Notes: generated by a model not told the origin, from the sequence alone. A DNA stretch of 64,000 nucleotides from Calonectria ilicicola (GCA_020809705.1 CP085825.1:7068001-7132000); one strand, 5' to 3'. Positions 23,541 to 35,578 are shown, numbered from the stretch's first letter. A program made the numbers and translations.

Positions 23541-26500
23541 ATGGAGAACGCTGCGGCTAGAATTAGGCCCAACAGGTTCGGACCCAGTACTCCACCACAC
23601 CGTCCTCCTCTAACAGAGTATCTCCACAGTGGCGACCTTTGGTCAGCAGCCGTTGCCAGTCTGGATGATGAAACAAAATTTCAACTTGATGATGATCAAC
23701 TACCAAAACAAGATGCCCTCAACAAACTGTTGAGTCAGGTTGAGACATCAAAAAAAGACCTGGTCAAAAAGTCATGGTCTTTCACGCGAAAAAACGGCGA
23801 AAAGGTCATAGTACGCGATGTTTTGGCTAAATTGGTTAAGTGGGTTGATCACTTCAAAGTAGTAGGCGACACCATAGTGCAATTTGATCCTGTCCATGCT
23901 GCTCTACCATGGGCGGGCGTTCGATTCGTTCTGACGGTAAGGTGTGCAAATCGATTCTAGTTTCGTAATATTGACATCCAGAACCAGGTCGCGATGGGAG
24001 ATATTAGCACATACGGTATACTACTTGAAAAGACAACTACAATCGCCGAAATTATATGCCGAAATTCGATTGTAGAGAAGCTATTGAAGAAGTGTCCTGA
24101 ATCTCCCGCGGCGAACGAGTTGGACCATGCTTTGGTCAAGCTGTATGCAAATATTCTGACATATCTAGGTAAGACAAAATTGTATTACCAACAGAACACC
24201 CTTAGTGAGTGTACGTTCAACCGTATGAACAATCCACTAACCCTGCTAGAGCGCATGTTGAAGGGCGGACTTTTTGCCCTCGGTGAGTTGGAGCCATATT
24301 TTACTGCCATCAACGAAGCTCAACAAGACGTGGCGCATTGTTCCACCATCTTTGGGTTAGAAGGTGAGTTTGCGAAGCATCAATATTTTGGTCCCGCTAA
24401 AGTAAAATAGGCCAGCTGGAAAAACATGATGAACTAAAGCGCATTTTCGAAACACTTCATACCCCAATCGCTCGATGGAGCAGCTCTCTCTCGATGATCA
24501 CAGATCAATTAAAGAGTAGGTCGGATTCGGTTCAATTGTTGCACCACCGCTAACCAATCAAGCGACGAGAAGGTCGCAAATCTTACAATGGATCTCCTCT
24601 GAACCTTACGAACAACACCACCAGCAGACAGTAAAAGAGGTTTTACCTGGTACGGGATCTTGGCTTCTCCAAGATCCTGTATACCTGCAATGGAAAAACG
24701 AAAGCGCTTCCTCGATTCTATGGCTTCGAGGGATTCCAGGTTCTGGCAAGAGCAAACTGACGTAGGTAGAAGTCGACGGAGGTTATATGTCTCCGACTAA
24801 TGTTGTATAGGTCTATTGTTGTCGAAGATGCCAAGACCTCGTTCAGAAATAGCCAGGCGCCGGCGCCGGTATTCTTTTACTGTTCGCGTAATCCAGCTGA
24901 GCCTGGTCGTTCTGACCCATCCAGTATCTTGGCCAGCATTTCAAGACAGCTATCAACCCCTCAAGGTGGGGACCCACTCCTAGAGGAGTCTATACAAACA
25001 TACGAGGCCAGAGAAGCCCACGGCTTTGCCTCCGGGCCACTTCAGCTTGATGAAACCAAGGAGCTAATCTTCAAACTCTTGACCCGATATGAGGATGCCA
25101 CAATGACAATAGTGATTGACGCCCTTGACGAATGTAACCAGGATACCAGGTGGTCTCTGATCGAGATCCTCGGAGAACTTTTGAAAGACTCTCGGTGTTT
25201 GCTGAAAATTTTCATATCCAGCCGAAACGACCAAGACATTGTCTACAAGCTGTCTGACTACCCTAACTTGGACCTATCTTCTGATCGAAACTCGGAGGAT
25301 ATCAACCTATTCGTCAAATCAGAAACACAACGTCTTATTGAAAAGGAGTCATTTTTAAGACAAAGTCAACGAAAAGATGAGATACACAGCGAGATTATCC
25401 GGGTGGTAGCCTCCAAAGCGGATGGCATGTAAGCATAGCTACATTTTAAAAGTGTGGTATAAATAGCTAACAAAATTAGGTTTCGCTGGGCTAGCTTGCA
25501 ATTGCAGGCGTTAAAGAAGCTCACAAGTGATGATGCAATTATTGAGAGACTTGGACGGCCACCCGATTCACTAGACAAGCTTTACCAAGAGATTCTCTCC
25601 GAAATCGAAAGTTCGGAATCCTCAACAGACAGAGCACTAGTTAAAACTGCTCTCAGTTGGCTACTTACAAGTCAAAGACAGTTCGAATCTGACCTATTTT
25701 TAATTGCTGTGTCAGTGACTAGAACGGCATCAAGCGGAAAAATATCGCAAAATCAGCTCTTGGCTCTCTGTCGAAATCTGCTGATATTCGACTCATCTCT
25801 CAATGCATTTCGTTTCTCGCATTTGTCTGTGAGAGAATTCCTTGAAAATCATAATGAATACACGACGGAACTTACAAACGCACGCGTTGCAGAAGGATGC
25901 ATTTGGTATCTCATAATGGCATTACCGGGTGATTTTGAACTACTCGAACCACTCGAGCCAGATCTGGGGATCTATTCTGACGATAGCAATTCTTACGATA
26001 GTGACTCCGATGATAGCTATTACAAGTGGCCCCCGAGAAGAAGGCATCATGATATCTATTCCGGCGATAGCACGCAGATGTCCATTCTGCAATACTCTGC
26101 GCTTTTTTGGGCAAGCCACGCCCAAGTAGTTGGTGGTCAAAGGGGCCCGCGCCTTCGCACTACTTTACTTGAATTTCTTTTCCAAAATGGGGATGTGTCT
26201 GTCCACTTTTTGCGGTGGTCCTCGAAGCAGCAATCAAGTCCTACCGGAATGAAAAGCTGTTGCCATTACTTTTTGAAGAACGTGGGTCCGAGATCCAGAT
26301 CACAGAGGAGATGGTCAAACTTGCCGCAGGAAATCGGAACTTCAACGGAATTTGGGAGCTACTATATACCAAATGGGAAAAGGAAACTGTAGCATGTGTC
26401 ACAAGTGACGTTTGTCTCACTACCGCTACTTCTGGTAACCTAAATAATCTCCGTTTTTTGTGCGAGTACATTCCACCCGAGGACGTTAATCGAGAGTGGG

Positions 26501-27015
26501 AGTCCATTGCTCAGTTGTTCAGGGCTGCAGAGGACGGTGACTCGGTCCGCGTCGGACAGTTGCTGTCGAAACAAATTCCAATCGACATCAAGAATATTCA
26601 TGGCGACACCCCGCTATCGATTGCTGCGTATTGCAACAACATAGCCGTGGTGGAAATACTAGCAGTGCAAAGGAACGTTGATGTGGATTCTTTGGACGAG
26701 CTCGGCCAATCACCACTATTTTTGGCTTCTGCTGGTGGATATGATGAGATTGTAAAAACACTCCTGTCCGCAGGAGCGCAAACTCATTTCGCCAATATCG
26801 ACGGAGAGACGGCGCTTTCGGTTGCAAAAGAGGGAAGGCATAGAAGAGTTGTGAAATTGCTACTGGATGCGGAAACGGCGACTAACACAGGGCCGAAATC
26901 ACACAAAAGTCTTCGTCGGGGGCAACTAGTAAATCCGAATACGGTATTGTTGCCAGCGTTTGTGTTGGGCCTGATTGCAGGTTACTTGCTCAGTTGGCGC
27001 AGGCAGGTATCCTGA
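23541..27015 (+). CDS. STAND (NACHT) NTPase with ankyrin repeats and C-terminal membrane helix; apparent frameshift
   Basis: Six exons, 23541-23936, 23988-24363, 24411-24515, 24563-24761, 24811-25428 and 25480-27015. The helical N-terminal domain (WVDHFKVVGDTIVQFD, LPWAGVRFVL) is the kind found ahead of fungal NACHT domains. Walker A is GIPGSGKS (about 349-356), Walker B TIVIDALDE (about 455-463), followed by FISSRND and the winged-helix GMFRWASLQLQAL. An Asp/Ser/Tyr-rich stretch precedes the end of the first frame. From 26215 the coding moves one frame over: FEERGSEIQITEEMVKLAAG, four ankyrin-like units (GDTPLSIAAYCNN, GQSPLFLASAGG, GETALSVAKEG), and LLPAFVLGLIAGYLLSW as a final helix. No intron of usable size bridges the frames; a T5 run at 26207-26211 is the likely indel. 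Such NLR-like proteins mediate fungal non-self recognition and programmed cell death; this copy may be broken or mis-sequenced. Confidence 0.85.
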
Positions 27016-28341
27016 GCAGACGGCCCATATTCTGTATCTTTATTTGGATTTCGCGTGTAGATAAGTGCCATTATTCATCCCGTACGCCGGCAACAATCCT
27101 CACCCCAACGTGTTTCCCAATAATCACACCGTACACAGCCTGTGTATAGGTTGCCATCACATACCTTTTTCAACAGCTCATCAATATTCTCGTTTAGAAT
27201 AATGAGTCCAAAATATTCTTCCAGAGGCATTACACATTGAAGTTCATCTCCCACACTAGGCTTGGTCTTTAAGTTATTTCGTCGCAAAGGAGGCATGGAC
27301 CGTTTAGCCATAACTATATCATATTCCCCGAAGCACTGGTGGGGACGCAGCCGGAAACTCAAGAGAGAGAAGGTTGGGTTGAAAAACGGAGATTTGTTTC
27401 AGACAAGACGATTACCCAAAAAATATGCACCAATCGTTCTCGAATTGTTGAGCACGCGAATGAATGTGAAGGGCAGAGATTCGTACAAAACTACGACGAC
27501 AGATTCATTGGCCGATGACATGCTAGCTACATCAAAATACGACCTAATGGTAATTAATGTCTAAAATTTATATAATTAACAAAAACCAATCGAAGGATGT
27601 GGCATTAAACCAGGGTGAAACTTTCTGTCCGCCTACTCTGGCAACTCCAGATTTGAACTCGGCATGCGAGGATCCAGAATATTCCTCGTTTGAGACCTGG
27701 AAGGATTTTCTCGATGCTTCGGTAAAAGCTGGCAATATGGTAAAAATCGGGGTAGTGTATAAAGTAGTGAAGGTTGAAAATATCGTGATCAATGCTAGCA
27801 AACTAGATATTGTTGGGTGGAACTCGGTGATATTTAAAAGTTTTGAGGGCTGATGGGATGAAGACTGGTTTTGAACAATATCTTGGCTCACTCGGAGCCT
27901 AACTGGTGATTTTCAGCCTAATGCGAGCGCGTTGTTCAAATCGAATCATTCAATTGGTTCGGAAGTTTCCATAATCGGTTGTGATAGGTATTTCTCTCAT
28001 TTTCGGCTCACGTCATTCTTAACTTCTGCAGGCTGGGTGATGGTGACTGTATCAAAGCCGAATTTCCGATTTCATGGCGGTTGATCCCATTGTCTTGGAA
28101 ATTTGATTTGGAGTGCTTCCGATTTTAATAATATTGGAAAATTTAAATCTATGTGGCGCATGACAGGCTGTCAAGATATCCTCTAGCCGCCATCTGGATA
28201 TTCATTAACCATACCGTTTCTTAATCTTTTCAGCGGTCGGATCGCTCTAAAAATATATTGTCTTGACAGAATTTACTATTGAACACTGGATCTTTAAGTT
28301 TCTCAATCTATTGGGCAGTAAGTCTAAAACCTCTCACTACT
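27016..28341. other. Intergenic stretch with unassigned small ORFs
   Basis: Overlapping open stretches on both strands reach 75-107 codons: an ATG-initiated plus-strand frame at 27557-27853 (98 codons, Val/Lys-rich), a minus-strand frame ending at 27075 whose first ATG is near 27317, and another minus frame at 27568-27891. None has a motif I recognise, and the plus and minus frames overlap, so at most one is real. The sequence may be the remains of a gene that once followed the STAND locus. Confidence 0.4.
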
Positions 28342-29619
28342 TTACATCTTTGGAAATGGTTTCTGCGCTTCGAAAACCTGTTCAGGAGACATCCCCACAA
28401 GTTTTTCGTAAATGGCCGGATCTGTGGCTCCCTCTAAACCAAATAAAACAACCTGGCTGTTGCTGTCTAGACCAAGCTTCTGGCGCAGTGTTGCGTCATT
28501 GGCGCTTTGTAGCATAACACCCATATTGGCAGCGGATGACTCTCCGCAGACTACTGGAATGTCTCCGCCACGCCCACTTGCCAATTCCTTCATGCCTTCA
28601 ACTGCTACTGAGTCTGGAACTGCGATGAAATCACTAGCAAGCCAAGTGAGAACCTTCCAAGCTGCTGGGGATGGTCCTCGACAAGCCAAGCCAGCCATCA
28701 GAGTTCGAAGGCTTCCCTCTGATAGACACATTTCTCCCTTCTTGGCACTTTGGAATAGACAGTCTGCTTCTGAGGGCTCAACAACCACAAACCTGGGAGG
28801 GCTTGAAGCTTCATTGCTGTTCAACTTCTGTGCTTGATGGTAGCGAGTATAGAAACCGAGAAAGACTGCAGCAGCAATGCTACCAACACCACCGCAAACA
28901 AAGACATGGGTAATGTCCTCTATGGCAGGAATAGCAGAGATTGCTTCTTCAACAACAACCATATAGGCATTCATAACATTTTGTGGGATGCCATGATCAA
29001 AATCGCTCCAGGATGTACTGCTGACGAAGTGCCACCCATTCATTCGAGCATCCTCTTTTGCTCTCTCCACAGAGGCCTCATATTCCCCATCAACACGGAT
29101 TACCACGGCTCCTAAGTCCTTCATCATTTTTGCACGCCCTGTACTAACATGATTATGGATGTAATCAACGCAGCGACAGCCGAAAATCTTGGCACCATAG
29201 GCAAATCCGCGACCCTGGTTTCCATCTGTTGCGACGCAGACTGTAATCCGTTTGGTGATATCCTTATATATTCCAGAGCGTAGCTCCGCCGAAGTTGGCT
29301 TTACACCTGTTTGTGAATATACTGCATCGGCGAGGATTTTAAAAACAGCATATGGTGCACCAAGTGCTTTGAATGATCCAAGATGGGTGCCAAATCGCCT
29401 GCTCTCATCCTTGAAAAATAGCTTACTGATGCCCATATGTTTCGCCTGACTGGCCAAAGATCGCAAAGGCTGTGGCTCGTACTCAGGCCATGTCCGTATT
29501 TCTTCGACTGCTTCAGCCCATTTGGAGAGATTTTGGACACAGGCAACAGCAGCAGATTCACTGGCCTGATCAAGGCGAGTGCTGTGATAGTGATGAGAAT
29601 ACTCTGCCAGGACGGGCAT
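28342..29619 (-). CDS. Diaminopropionate ammonia-lyase-like PLP enzyme
   Basis: Intronless, 425 aa from ATG 29619 (the frame is open to 29670 only via TTG). It is a fold-type II PLP enzyme: FKDESRRFG, the PLP lysine (K84) in GSFKALGAPYAVF, VATDGNQGRGFAYG, YIHNHVSTGR, VFVCGGVGSIAAAV and a C-terminal GLEGATDPAIYEKL. These motifs are closest to diaminopropionate ammonia-lyase (YgeX type), which splits 2,3-diaminopropionate to pyruvate and ammonia, rather than to threonine dehydratase or cysteine synthase. The substrate in fungi is not established, and a 3-chloroalanine or serine/threonine activity is possible. It shares a neighbourhood with a Dal5-type transporter and an aminotransferase. Confidence 0.82.
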   Translation of the reverse strand: MPVLAEYSHHYHSTRLDQASESAAVACVQNLSKWAEAVEEIRTWPEYEPQPLRSLASQAKHMGISKLFFKDESRRFGTHLGSFKALGAPYAVFKILADAVYSQTGVKPTSAELRSGIYKDITKRITVCVATDGNQGRGFAYGAKIFGCRCVDYIHNHVSTGRAKMMKDLGAVVIRVDGEYEASVERAKEDARMNGWHFVSSTSWSDFDHGIPQNVMNAYMVVVEEAISAIPAIEDITHVFVCGGVGSIAAAVFLGFYTRYHQAQKLNSNEASSPPRFVVVEPSEADCLFQSAKKGEMCLSEGSLRTLMAGLACRGPSPAAWKVLTWLASDFIAVPDSVAVEGMKELASGRGGDIPVVCGESSAANMGVMLQSANDATLRQKLGLDSNSQVVLFGLEGATDPAIYEKLVGMSPEQVFEAQKPFPKM

Positions 29620-30140
29620 CTTAATTTTCAATTTGAAACGAGGATAAGTCTTGTGAAATGTAACCTTCAAATGTCAGAAGTGTCTGGTGATGGGTATTTA
29701 TTACACATTCCTTCATAGAGACACCGACACCGACACAGCTTGGACCAACCCGAAATAGTCATTTACGATTTGACCCAACCGAGGGAAGATTGTGCACTGT
29801 ATGATCCATGCTCGGGAAAGTGTCAAAGTTTCCGAACGAGCAATTTTTTCTCGCTGTACCAAACTTCGACGTCTTCCACAGCTAGCTCTATCATGCATAT
29901 CTTTTGCGTTCTGTCTGTTGGGGCATCGGTAACGGTCGCGTGAAATTGATTGGTTGACGGCGCCCAGATTTTTCCCCGGTGATCAGACCCGGCAAGTACC
30001 CTGGAGTCCGCGGACAAGTTTCACAGTCGCCGACACTAGAGCCACCAACTCGCAACATTCTGCAACAGCGCGAATCTGGCTTGATTGATCCAGGAACCTC
30101 GAAGCCAGACATCCTCACCACTGAAGTACCCTAGCACAAT

Positions 30141-31056
30141 ATGACTCTGCTGAAGAATCCCACAATACTGGTACAGGCGGCATCACATCATATGGCAAGC
30201 GCTGTTTCTCCGTATCTTCCCACATTACCAATGCGTTTGCATGTTTCCTGTCATGTGCGCAAATACTCCGGGTCGAAGTTTAATTCCTCTGCTCATGACA
30301 AGACCACACTGGGATACTCAACAGTAAAGAAAGGTTAGTCCACAGCCCGCGGCCTTTCAGGCATATAAAATTTGAGTAATCGCAATAATCGGTTAACTTG
30401 TGCTCCCACTAGGCAAATCATCGCAAGCAGAGACCAACGGGCCCTGGCGGGTTATGCCAATAGGGGGTTCTGTCACATACGGTGTTGGATCTTCGGATGG
30501 GAATGGGTATAGGAAGGCTCTTTTCGATACGCTCCAATCTTCTGGCCACGACCTGTGTATGGTTGGGTCGCGTAAATCAGGCTCCATGAAACATAACCAG
30601 CATGAAGGATGGCGTGGCTACAGACTCGACCAGATTGAGACGAAGGCTAGAAGATCCGTTGTCACATTTTTGCCCAATATCTTTACAGTCAACGCAGGAT
30701 CCAACGATTGCATACAGGACTTTCAAATCCAAGACTTTGGAAAGCGTATGGGTGCTTTTCTCGACTATCTTTGGGACGCATCTCCACTCTCGACAGTCAT
30801 CCTATCAACTCTACTCATCAATGCAAACAAGGAGGTTAATTCACGAGTCACGTGCGTGAACGACCAGATATGGAGATTAGCGAAGATGAAAGCAACAGAA
30901 CAAAGAAGGATTATTCTGGCGGACATGCAGAGTTCCGAAGGACCTCAAATCCAAGATCTTGTTGATGGCACACATCCTGGTGATTTGGGTTATGAAAAGA
31001 TGGCCAAAATCTGGCTCACTGGATTTGAACACGCTCAGCTTCAAGGGTTTCTTTAG
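30141..31056 (+). CDS. SGNH (GDSL-like) hydrolase
   Basis: Two exons, 30141-30333 and 30413-31056, give 278 aa. The C-terminal exon holds the SGNH blocks: RVMPIGGSVTYGVGSSDGNG (block I, with the nucleophile Ser but GGS where GDS is usual), VNAGSND (block III) and DGTHPGDLGYEKMA (block V, Asp and His of the triad). The family includes secreted esterases and carbohydrate deacetylases. The first exon codes a Ser/Arg/Lys-containing stretch without acidic residues that could be a mitochondrial-type leader, but it lacks a clear secretory signal, so exon 1 is the least certain part. It sits back to back with the PLP enzyme gene at 29619, sharing about 520 nt of upstream sequence. Confidence 0.75.
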
Positions 31057-31484
31057 GGATATTAATATTTGTTTGTTCTATACTCGAATAGGATGGACAA
31101 TGAGGACTTGCAGCAACTAGACCTGAGCGACATATTGGGAATCACCGTTTTCTTCTCTATTTTTTCGTACCGGACTTGTGCCTTTTTTCTCTTAATCTTC
31201 TTACTTTTTTAGATGGAGTTATAAAAAGTGTGATGGGAAGAGCAGCGATCATATTACATTTTCCGGCCTCTTAGTTTCACATAACCCTCATTGTCACCCT
31301 TTATTTAGCCTTCCCCACGCGGTACAATGGTACATTTGCAAATCCCTTCTGATGCGGAGCTTTTGGACATTCATGGAATACTCCACTGGGACTTCTGTCC
31401 GACTAGAAAGGCCAAGCTAAAGTCCGACATGCAAGGCTAAGTGCAATGATGGGGATTGATCTCTAGCCAGTTTCCCATATAGAA

Positions 31485-33082
31485 TTACGTACTATATCTA
31501 AAGCCTTTATCCTTGACATCGGTCAAATCCGAATCGACAGATAAACCCGTACCTATACCCACATTGCCTTGCTCTCCTGTCATATACTCGATGATCCCCT
31601 GGGCCGCCTTGGCATCTCTCTTCGCGTTTTCCCGATGGATAATAATCAAGTACACGATGTAGGTGATAATAAGGGCAACCCAGCTGGCGATGCTGAGGAT
31701 ACAGCCCTTCGTATACCTTGGTGAATCATCTTCTGTCCATGCTTGAGGGCTGATTATGCATCCAAGACAATAGGCAACGAAGAATCCTGCACTTACAACA
31801 CTTTTCTTTGTATTGCCTTTCACATTGCTTGCCATTAAAGATGCGGTGCTGGCGACGAGAGCGGAGCAGCAGGCTGCAAGCCAAGTTGCAGCAACAATAC
31901 CCCAAGTGCCATCTTCGACGGGAAGAGTAAGTAGAATAGCTGAACCGATAAGTGGAACACACGAAAGCCCAATGGCAGGGATCAGTGCTGAAACCCAAAC
32001 CGTGATAAAGTTGATCGCACCACCTGGGAGCCCTACAAGCATGGATTGATACTTGGAGTATCCAAACCCATTGATGACGATAGAAGAGAACTAATGAGGT
32101 AAGTAGATGATTTTTACATTAGATAGAGCAACACAAACCTTCAGGATAGGGGTAGTGAGGGTAATGCAGAGTGCCATCAAGAAGTACAGCCATGTCAACG
32201 GAGAAGCTAAGGCCTCCCACATCTGAGCCTTGTTGAATTCTGCCCTATCCCGTGTAGCACGATCAATAGCAAGACGCTGAGTCGCAATATTTCTTTCACG
32301 TTCATTCAAGAACCAGGCAGTAGTCGTATCTCTAGGCATGAAGACCAAAAATGCAATGCCACATGCGCAAGTCGACCCGCCAAATATGAGAAACATTGCC
32401 CGCCAACTCTCAATTGTCATATCAGCATGACCAACTGCGTACATAAGCAATGCACCAACAATTTGGCTAATACCGTTCATTGAGACCCAGGTCGCCACGC
32501 GCATCGGGTGTTCACGTCGCCTATACCAGTTGGAAGTGATGATAATAAATGCAGGGGAAACGCAAGCTTCTGAAAATCCGAGGAAAAAACGAGTCGCTGC
32601 AATGTCATGGAAGTTCTGAGTGGCGCCCATTGCCATTTCAACACCACCCCAAATAACAATAGTTATACCAACGAAAGTGATGAGGCGGAAACGGCTCAGC
32701 ACAAAGGCGGCAGGATATTCGGAGCACAGTTGACCAAAGTAGAACAGAGAGACGACCCATGAATACTGAACTCCTGAAAGATTAAGATCATCGCGAAGGC
32801 CGAAAACAGAGGCGTAATTGATAGAGCTCTTGTCGAGGTCCACAAAGACAGTCAGCGGCATTTTCAAACAGACGAAACATTAGATGAGAACATACATTGA
32901 AAGAAGTACACAAAGGCTAGGAGAGGCATGATGACCATGTCTAGTTTGCGTATCAGCTTTCTCTCCTCGACAGGATCGATCTCCTCAAAAACAGCCAGAA
33001 TGTCGTCCCGTGGCTTGTGGTTGTCCTCAATGTGAGCCACCGCCTCCGAGTCCTGATCATTCTTCTGGGGGGAGGAAGCCAT
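31485..33082 (-). CDS. MFS anion:cation symporter, Dal5 (allantoate permease)-like
   Basis: Three exons, 33082-32896, 32848-32139 and 32090-31485, would give 500 aa with twelve hydrophobic segments. Typical of the ACS/Dal5 family are the N-terminal EERKLIRKLDMVIMPLLAFVYF, DKSSINYASVFGL, YSWVVSLFYFGQLCSEYPA, the motif-A-like LGFSEACVSPAFI, WYRRREHPMRVATW and MPRDTTTAWFLNERER. Family substrates are allantoate, ureidosuccinate, nicotinate, pantothenate and similar organic anions. The first intron is odd: starting from the good GTATGT donor, the only frame-correct acceptor is ...CTGACTG, ending TG rather than AG; an alternative GTTTCG...GACAAG intron also stays in frame but deletes part of the first helix. 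The gene is divergent from the aminotransferase at 34231. Confidence 0.82.
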
Positions 33083-34230
33083 TGTTTTTCACTCTTCCTT
33101 AGCCCTTGTCGTGAATATACAAGTAATGTTTGTCGCAAGGGAATGGTTCGTTCTGAGAATGAATACAAACCAAATGGAGAAGATCAAGGGAGTCCTGATA
33201 CCTTTTATGCTTGGCCTTACCACCAGGCAGTCCTTGGCTACCCCGTGGGGAACTCGGCTTTCCCCGCGTTTCGGTAAATGACCAATCTTTGGTTATGAAG
33301 TGGCTGTTCGACTTGCATATTTTTAGTACAGCGAATACTACGAAACGTGAGAGCTTAGCGTCTGAAAACGCAGGGTTGGTTCAAAAATGGCTCATGCTAT
33401 CATTGCCATTCACTGTTCTAAAAGATTCTATTGATAAAAAATGTATTCAGTGAAGGAATAGCATGAACCCGCATGATATACAGCTGCTGGTTGATTTGAT
33501 ATCGTGTTTCACTCGCGTGAAGATGCTTTGCAAACAATCAAATTGGATCGCCATCGTATAATTCATATTGGCATTAGGCAAGCATAGAAGTCAATCAATT
33601 AGGTAATACGTTTGTTGATTAGATCTCTAGCTAGAACCAAATTTGTTCGAGTGGGGGTAAATTTATGGCTGTAAAGGGGGAAGATTCTCCTTGGGTCACT
33701 ATCGGCGAGGGTGTCATTGTACCGACCATGACAGGGGCGCAGATATTTACAAATGATCGGCGACGGCCCCCTTTCTTTCTTTCCCTAAGATCAATCGGTC
33801 AAAGGTTAAACCCCCGTGATTGGTCAAATCCTGCCCTACTTATTTTACGGAAAACCATTCCGAAACTAGTGTATGATTTCACTGCCACATCTCCCTAGGC
33901 CTGACTGAGCGGTCACCGAGACGGTGAGCCGAGAGGTTTTGCTTTGGAAGAAGTAGTGTCGGAAGGAGTTTGGACTAGGGTATAAGGCGGATTTTGACAT
34001 ATCTCTCATTCGGTAGTATAGTCGGGATATGATCTCTCATGAAGTGGATTGTTTCGATCATTTTCCTCGAGCCGCAGCGAAATTTTGTGAAAATATCGTC
34101 CATCCATTTCCAAAGTTGGGGTTTAAAACAAATAATTCCTGCCGGGATTTCGTTTTCTCTGTTTCTGCTTCAGCCACATCAATCCCCATTCACCCCAGGC
34201 CTATCATTAGCTACCATCTTCAAATTCCCC
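33083..34230. promoter_or_regulatory. Divergent promoter region of the Dal5-like transporter and the aminotransferase
   Basis: About 1.15 kb without a supported gene. Centred at 33913-33927 is TCACCG-AGA-CGGTGA, a perfect 6-bp inverted repeat that contains CCG-N3-CGG, a spacing pattern bound by some Zn2Cys6 regulators. An in-frame ATG at 34039 upstream of the chosen aminotransferase start could add an N-terminal extension. Confidence 0.35.
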
Positions 34231-35578
34231 ATGACATCGGACTTGCAGCCTCCTTCGGCCTTTGGGCCCACCGACTTGGTCCCTCCTGATGTTCAATTTG
34301 ATGTCACGAGACGTTTTCTCGCCGATCCTGAGCCTGGTAAGATTAACTTAGGCCAAGGCACTTATCGAGATGAGAACGGACAGCCATGGGTGCTTCCATC
34401 AGTGAGGATGGCAAAAGCTAACCTCGGCGATTTTAATCACGAATATTTGCCAATCGCTGGCTTCAAACCGTTTATAGATGAAGCAACAAAGCTTTTATTT
34501 GGCGAGACTGAGGCGCTGGCTGACAATAGGGTATGTCAATCTCTCCAATGTTTTGTGCAAGTGCTATTACTAAAACTCCAACTTGTATCAGGTCGCATCT
34601 TGCCAGTCACTTTCTGGAACAGGAGCACTTCTCCTTATTGGACTGGCCCTGAGGAAGCTGGCAGCCGCCCCTAAAACCATTTACGTAACAGATCCTACCT
34701 GGGTCAATCACCATCTCATGTTCACTTCCATCGGGTTTGAGGTCGGCAGGATCCCTTGCTACAAGGACGGAATCTTCGATTTTGACGGGTATGTGGAATC
34801 GTTAAAAACTACAACCCCAGGTTCAGCAATCGTGCTCCACACCTGCGCCCATAACCCTACAGGTTGTGATCCAACAAGAGACCAGTGGAAAGTGATTGGC
34901 TCAATTATTGCAGAAAGGAAGCTATTTGCAATATTTGACTCTGCGTATCTAGGATTTAACTCTGGGTCGTTTGACGATGACGCATGGCCCATTCACTATT
35001 TTCTGCAAGAACTTGGCGTTGAACTCGCCGTGTGTCTCTCAATGGCCAAGAACATGGGGCTTTACGGCGAAAGAATCGGTATAGCGAGTTGTGCCCTTTC
35101 ATCACCCTCAGCAGCTCGTATTGCGACTTCGGTTCTGGAAAGTGTGCAACGATCGACCATCACATCTCCCCCCGCCTATGGCGCTCGCTTGGCAGCAAAG
35201 GTTCTTGGCACGCCATCGATCAAAGAACAGTGGGCCAAGGATCTAGTCACCATGTCCAGCCGTATTCAGCTCATGCGTCAGCGACTTTACAGTGAGCTGC
35301 TACGCCTTCAGACTCCCGGTGATTGGTCTCATATAGTGAATCAAACCGGTATGTTTGCATACATTGGCATTAACAAGGCCCAAATTCGCCACCTTGAAGG
35401 TATTTTCATTCCAACTGGAACAATCCATGTCCTTTCTGAATAAGCACTAATAATTGGGACAGTGGAATTCCATATTTACATGGTCGAAACGTCTCGGGTA
35501 TCTATGTCAGGGTTGAACAGTTATAATGTCGAACGGTTTGCGAAAGCACTTGATCAAACGATTCGAAATATTCGATGA
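34231..35578 (+). CDS. Aspartate aminotransferase-like PLP enzyme (class I)
   Basis: Three exons, 34231-34530, 34592-35399 and 35463-35578, give 407 aa. Class I aminotransferase motifs are in order: INLGQGTYRDENGQPWVLP, SLSGTGALLLIG, YVTDPTWVNHH, HTCAHNPTGCDPT, FDSAYLGFNSGS, the PLP lysine in SMAKNMGLYGERIG and the substrate-carboxylate Arg in VETSRVSMSGLN near the C-terminus. The length is that of cytosolic AATs. An in-frame ATG at 34039 would add 64 residues that look unlike the family, possibly a mitochondrial leader, so 34231 is preferred. It would move amino groups between dicarboxylic amino and oxo acids. The divergent Dal5-like transporter and the downstream permease relic suggest a nitrogen-scavenging context. 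Confidence 0.85.

Noticed and set aside
29620..29670. Upstream extension of the PLP lyase ORF
   Set aside because: It starts with TTG; ATG 29619 gives the family's normal N-terminus.
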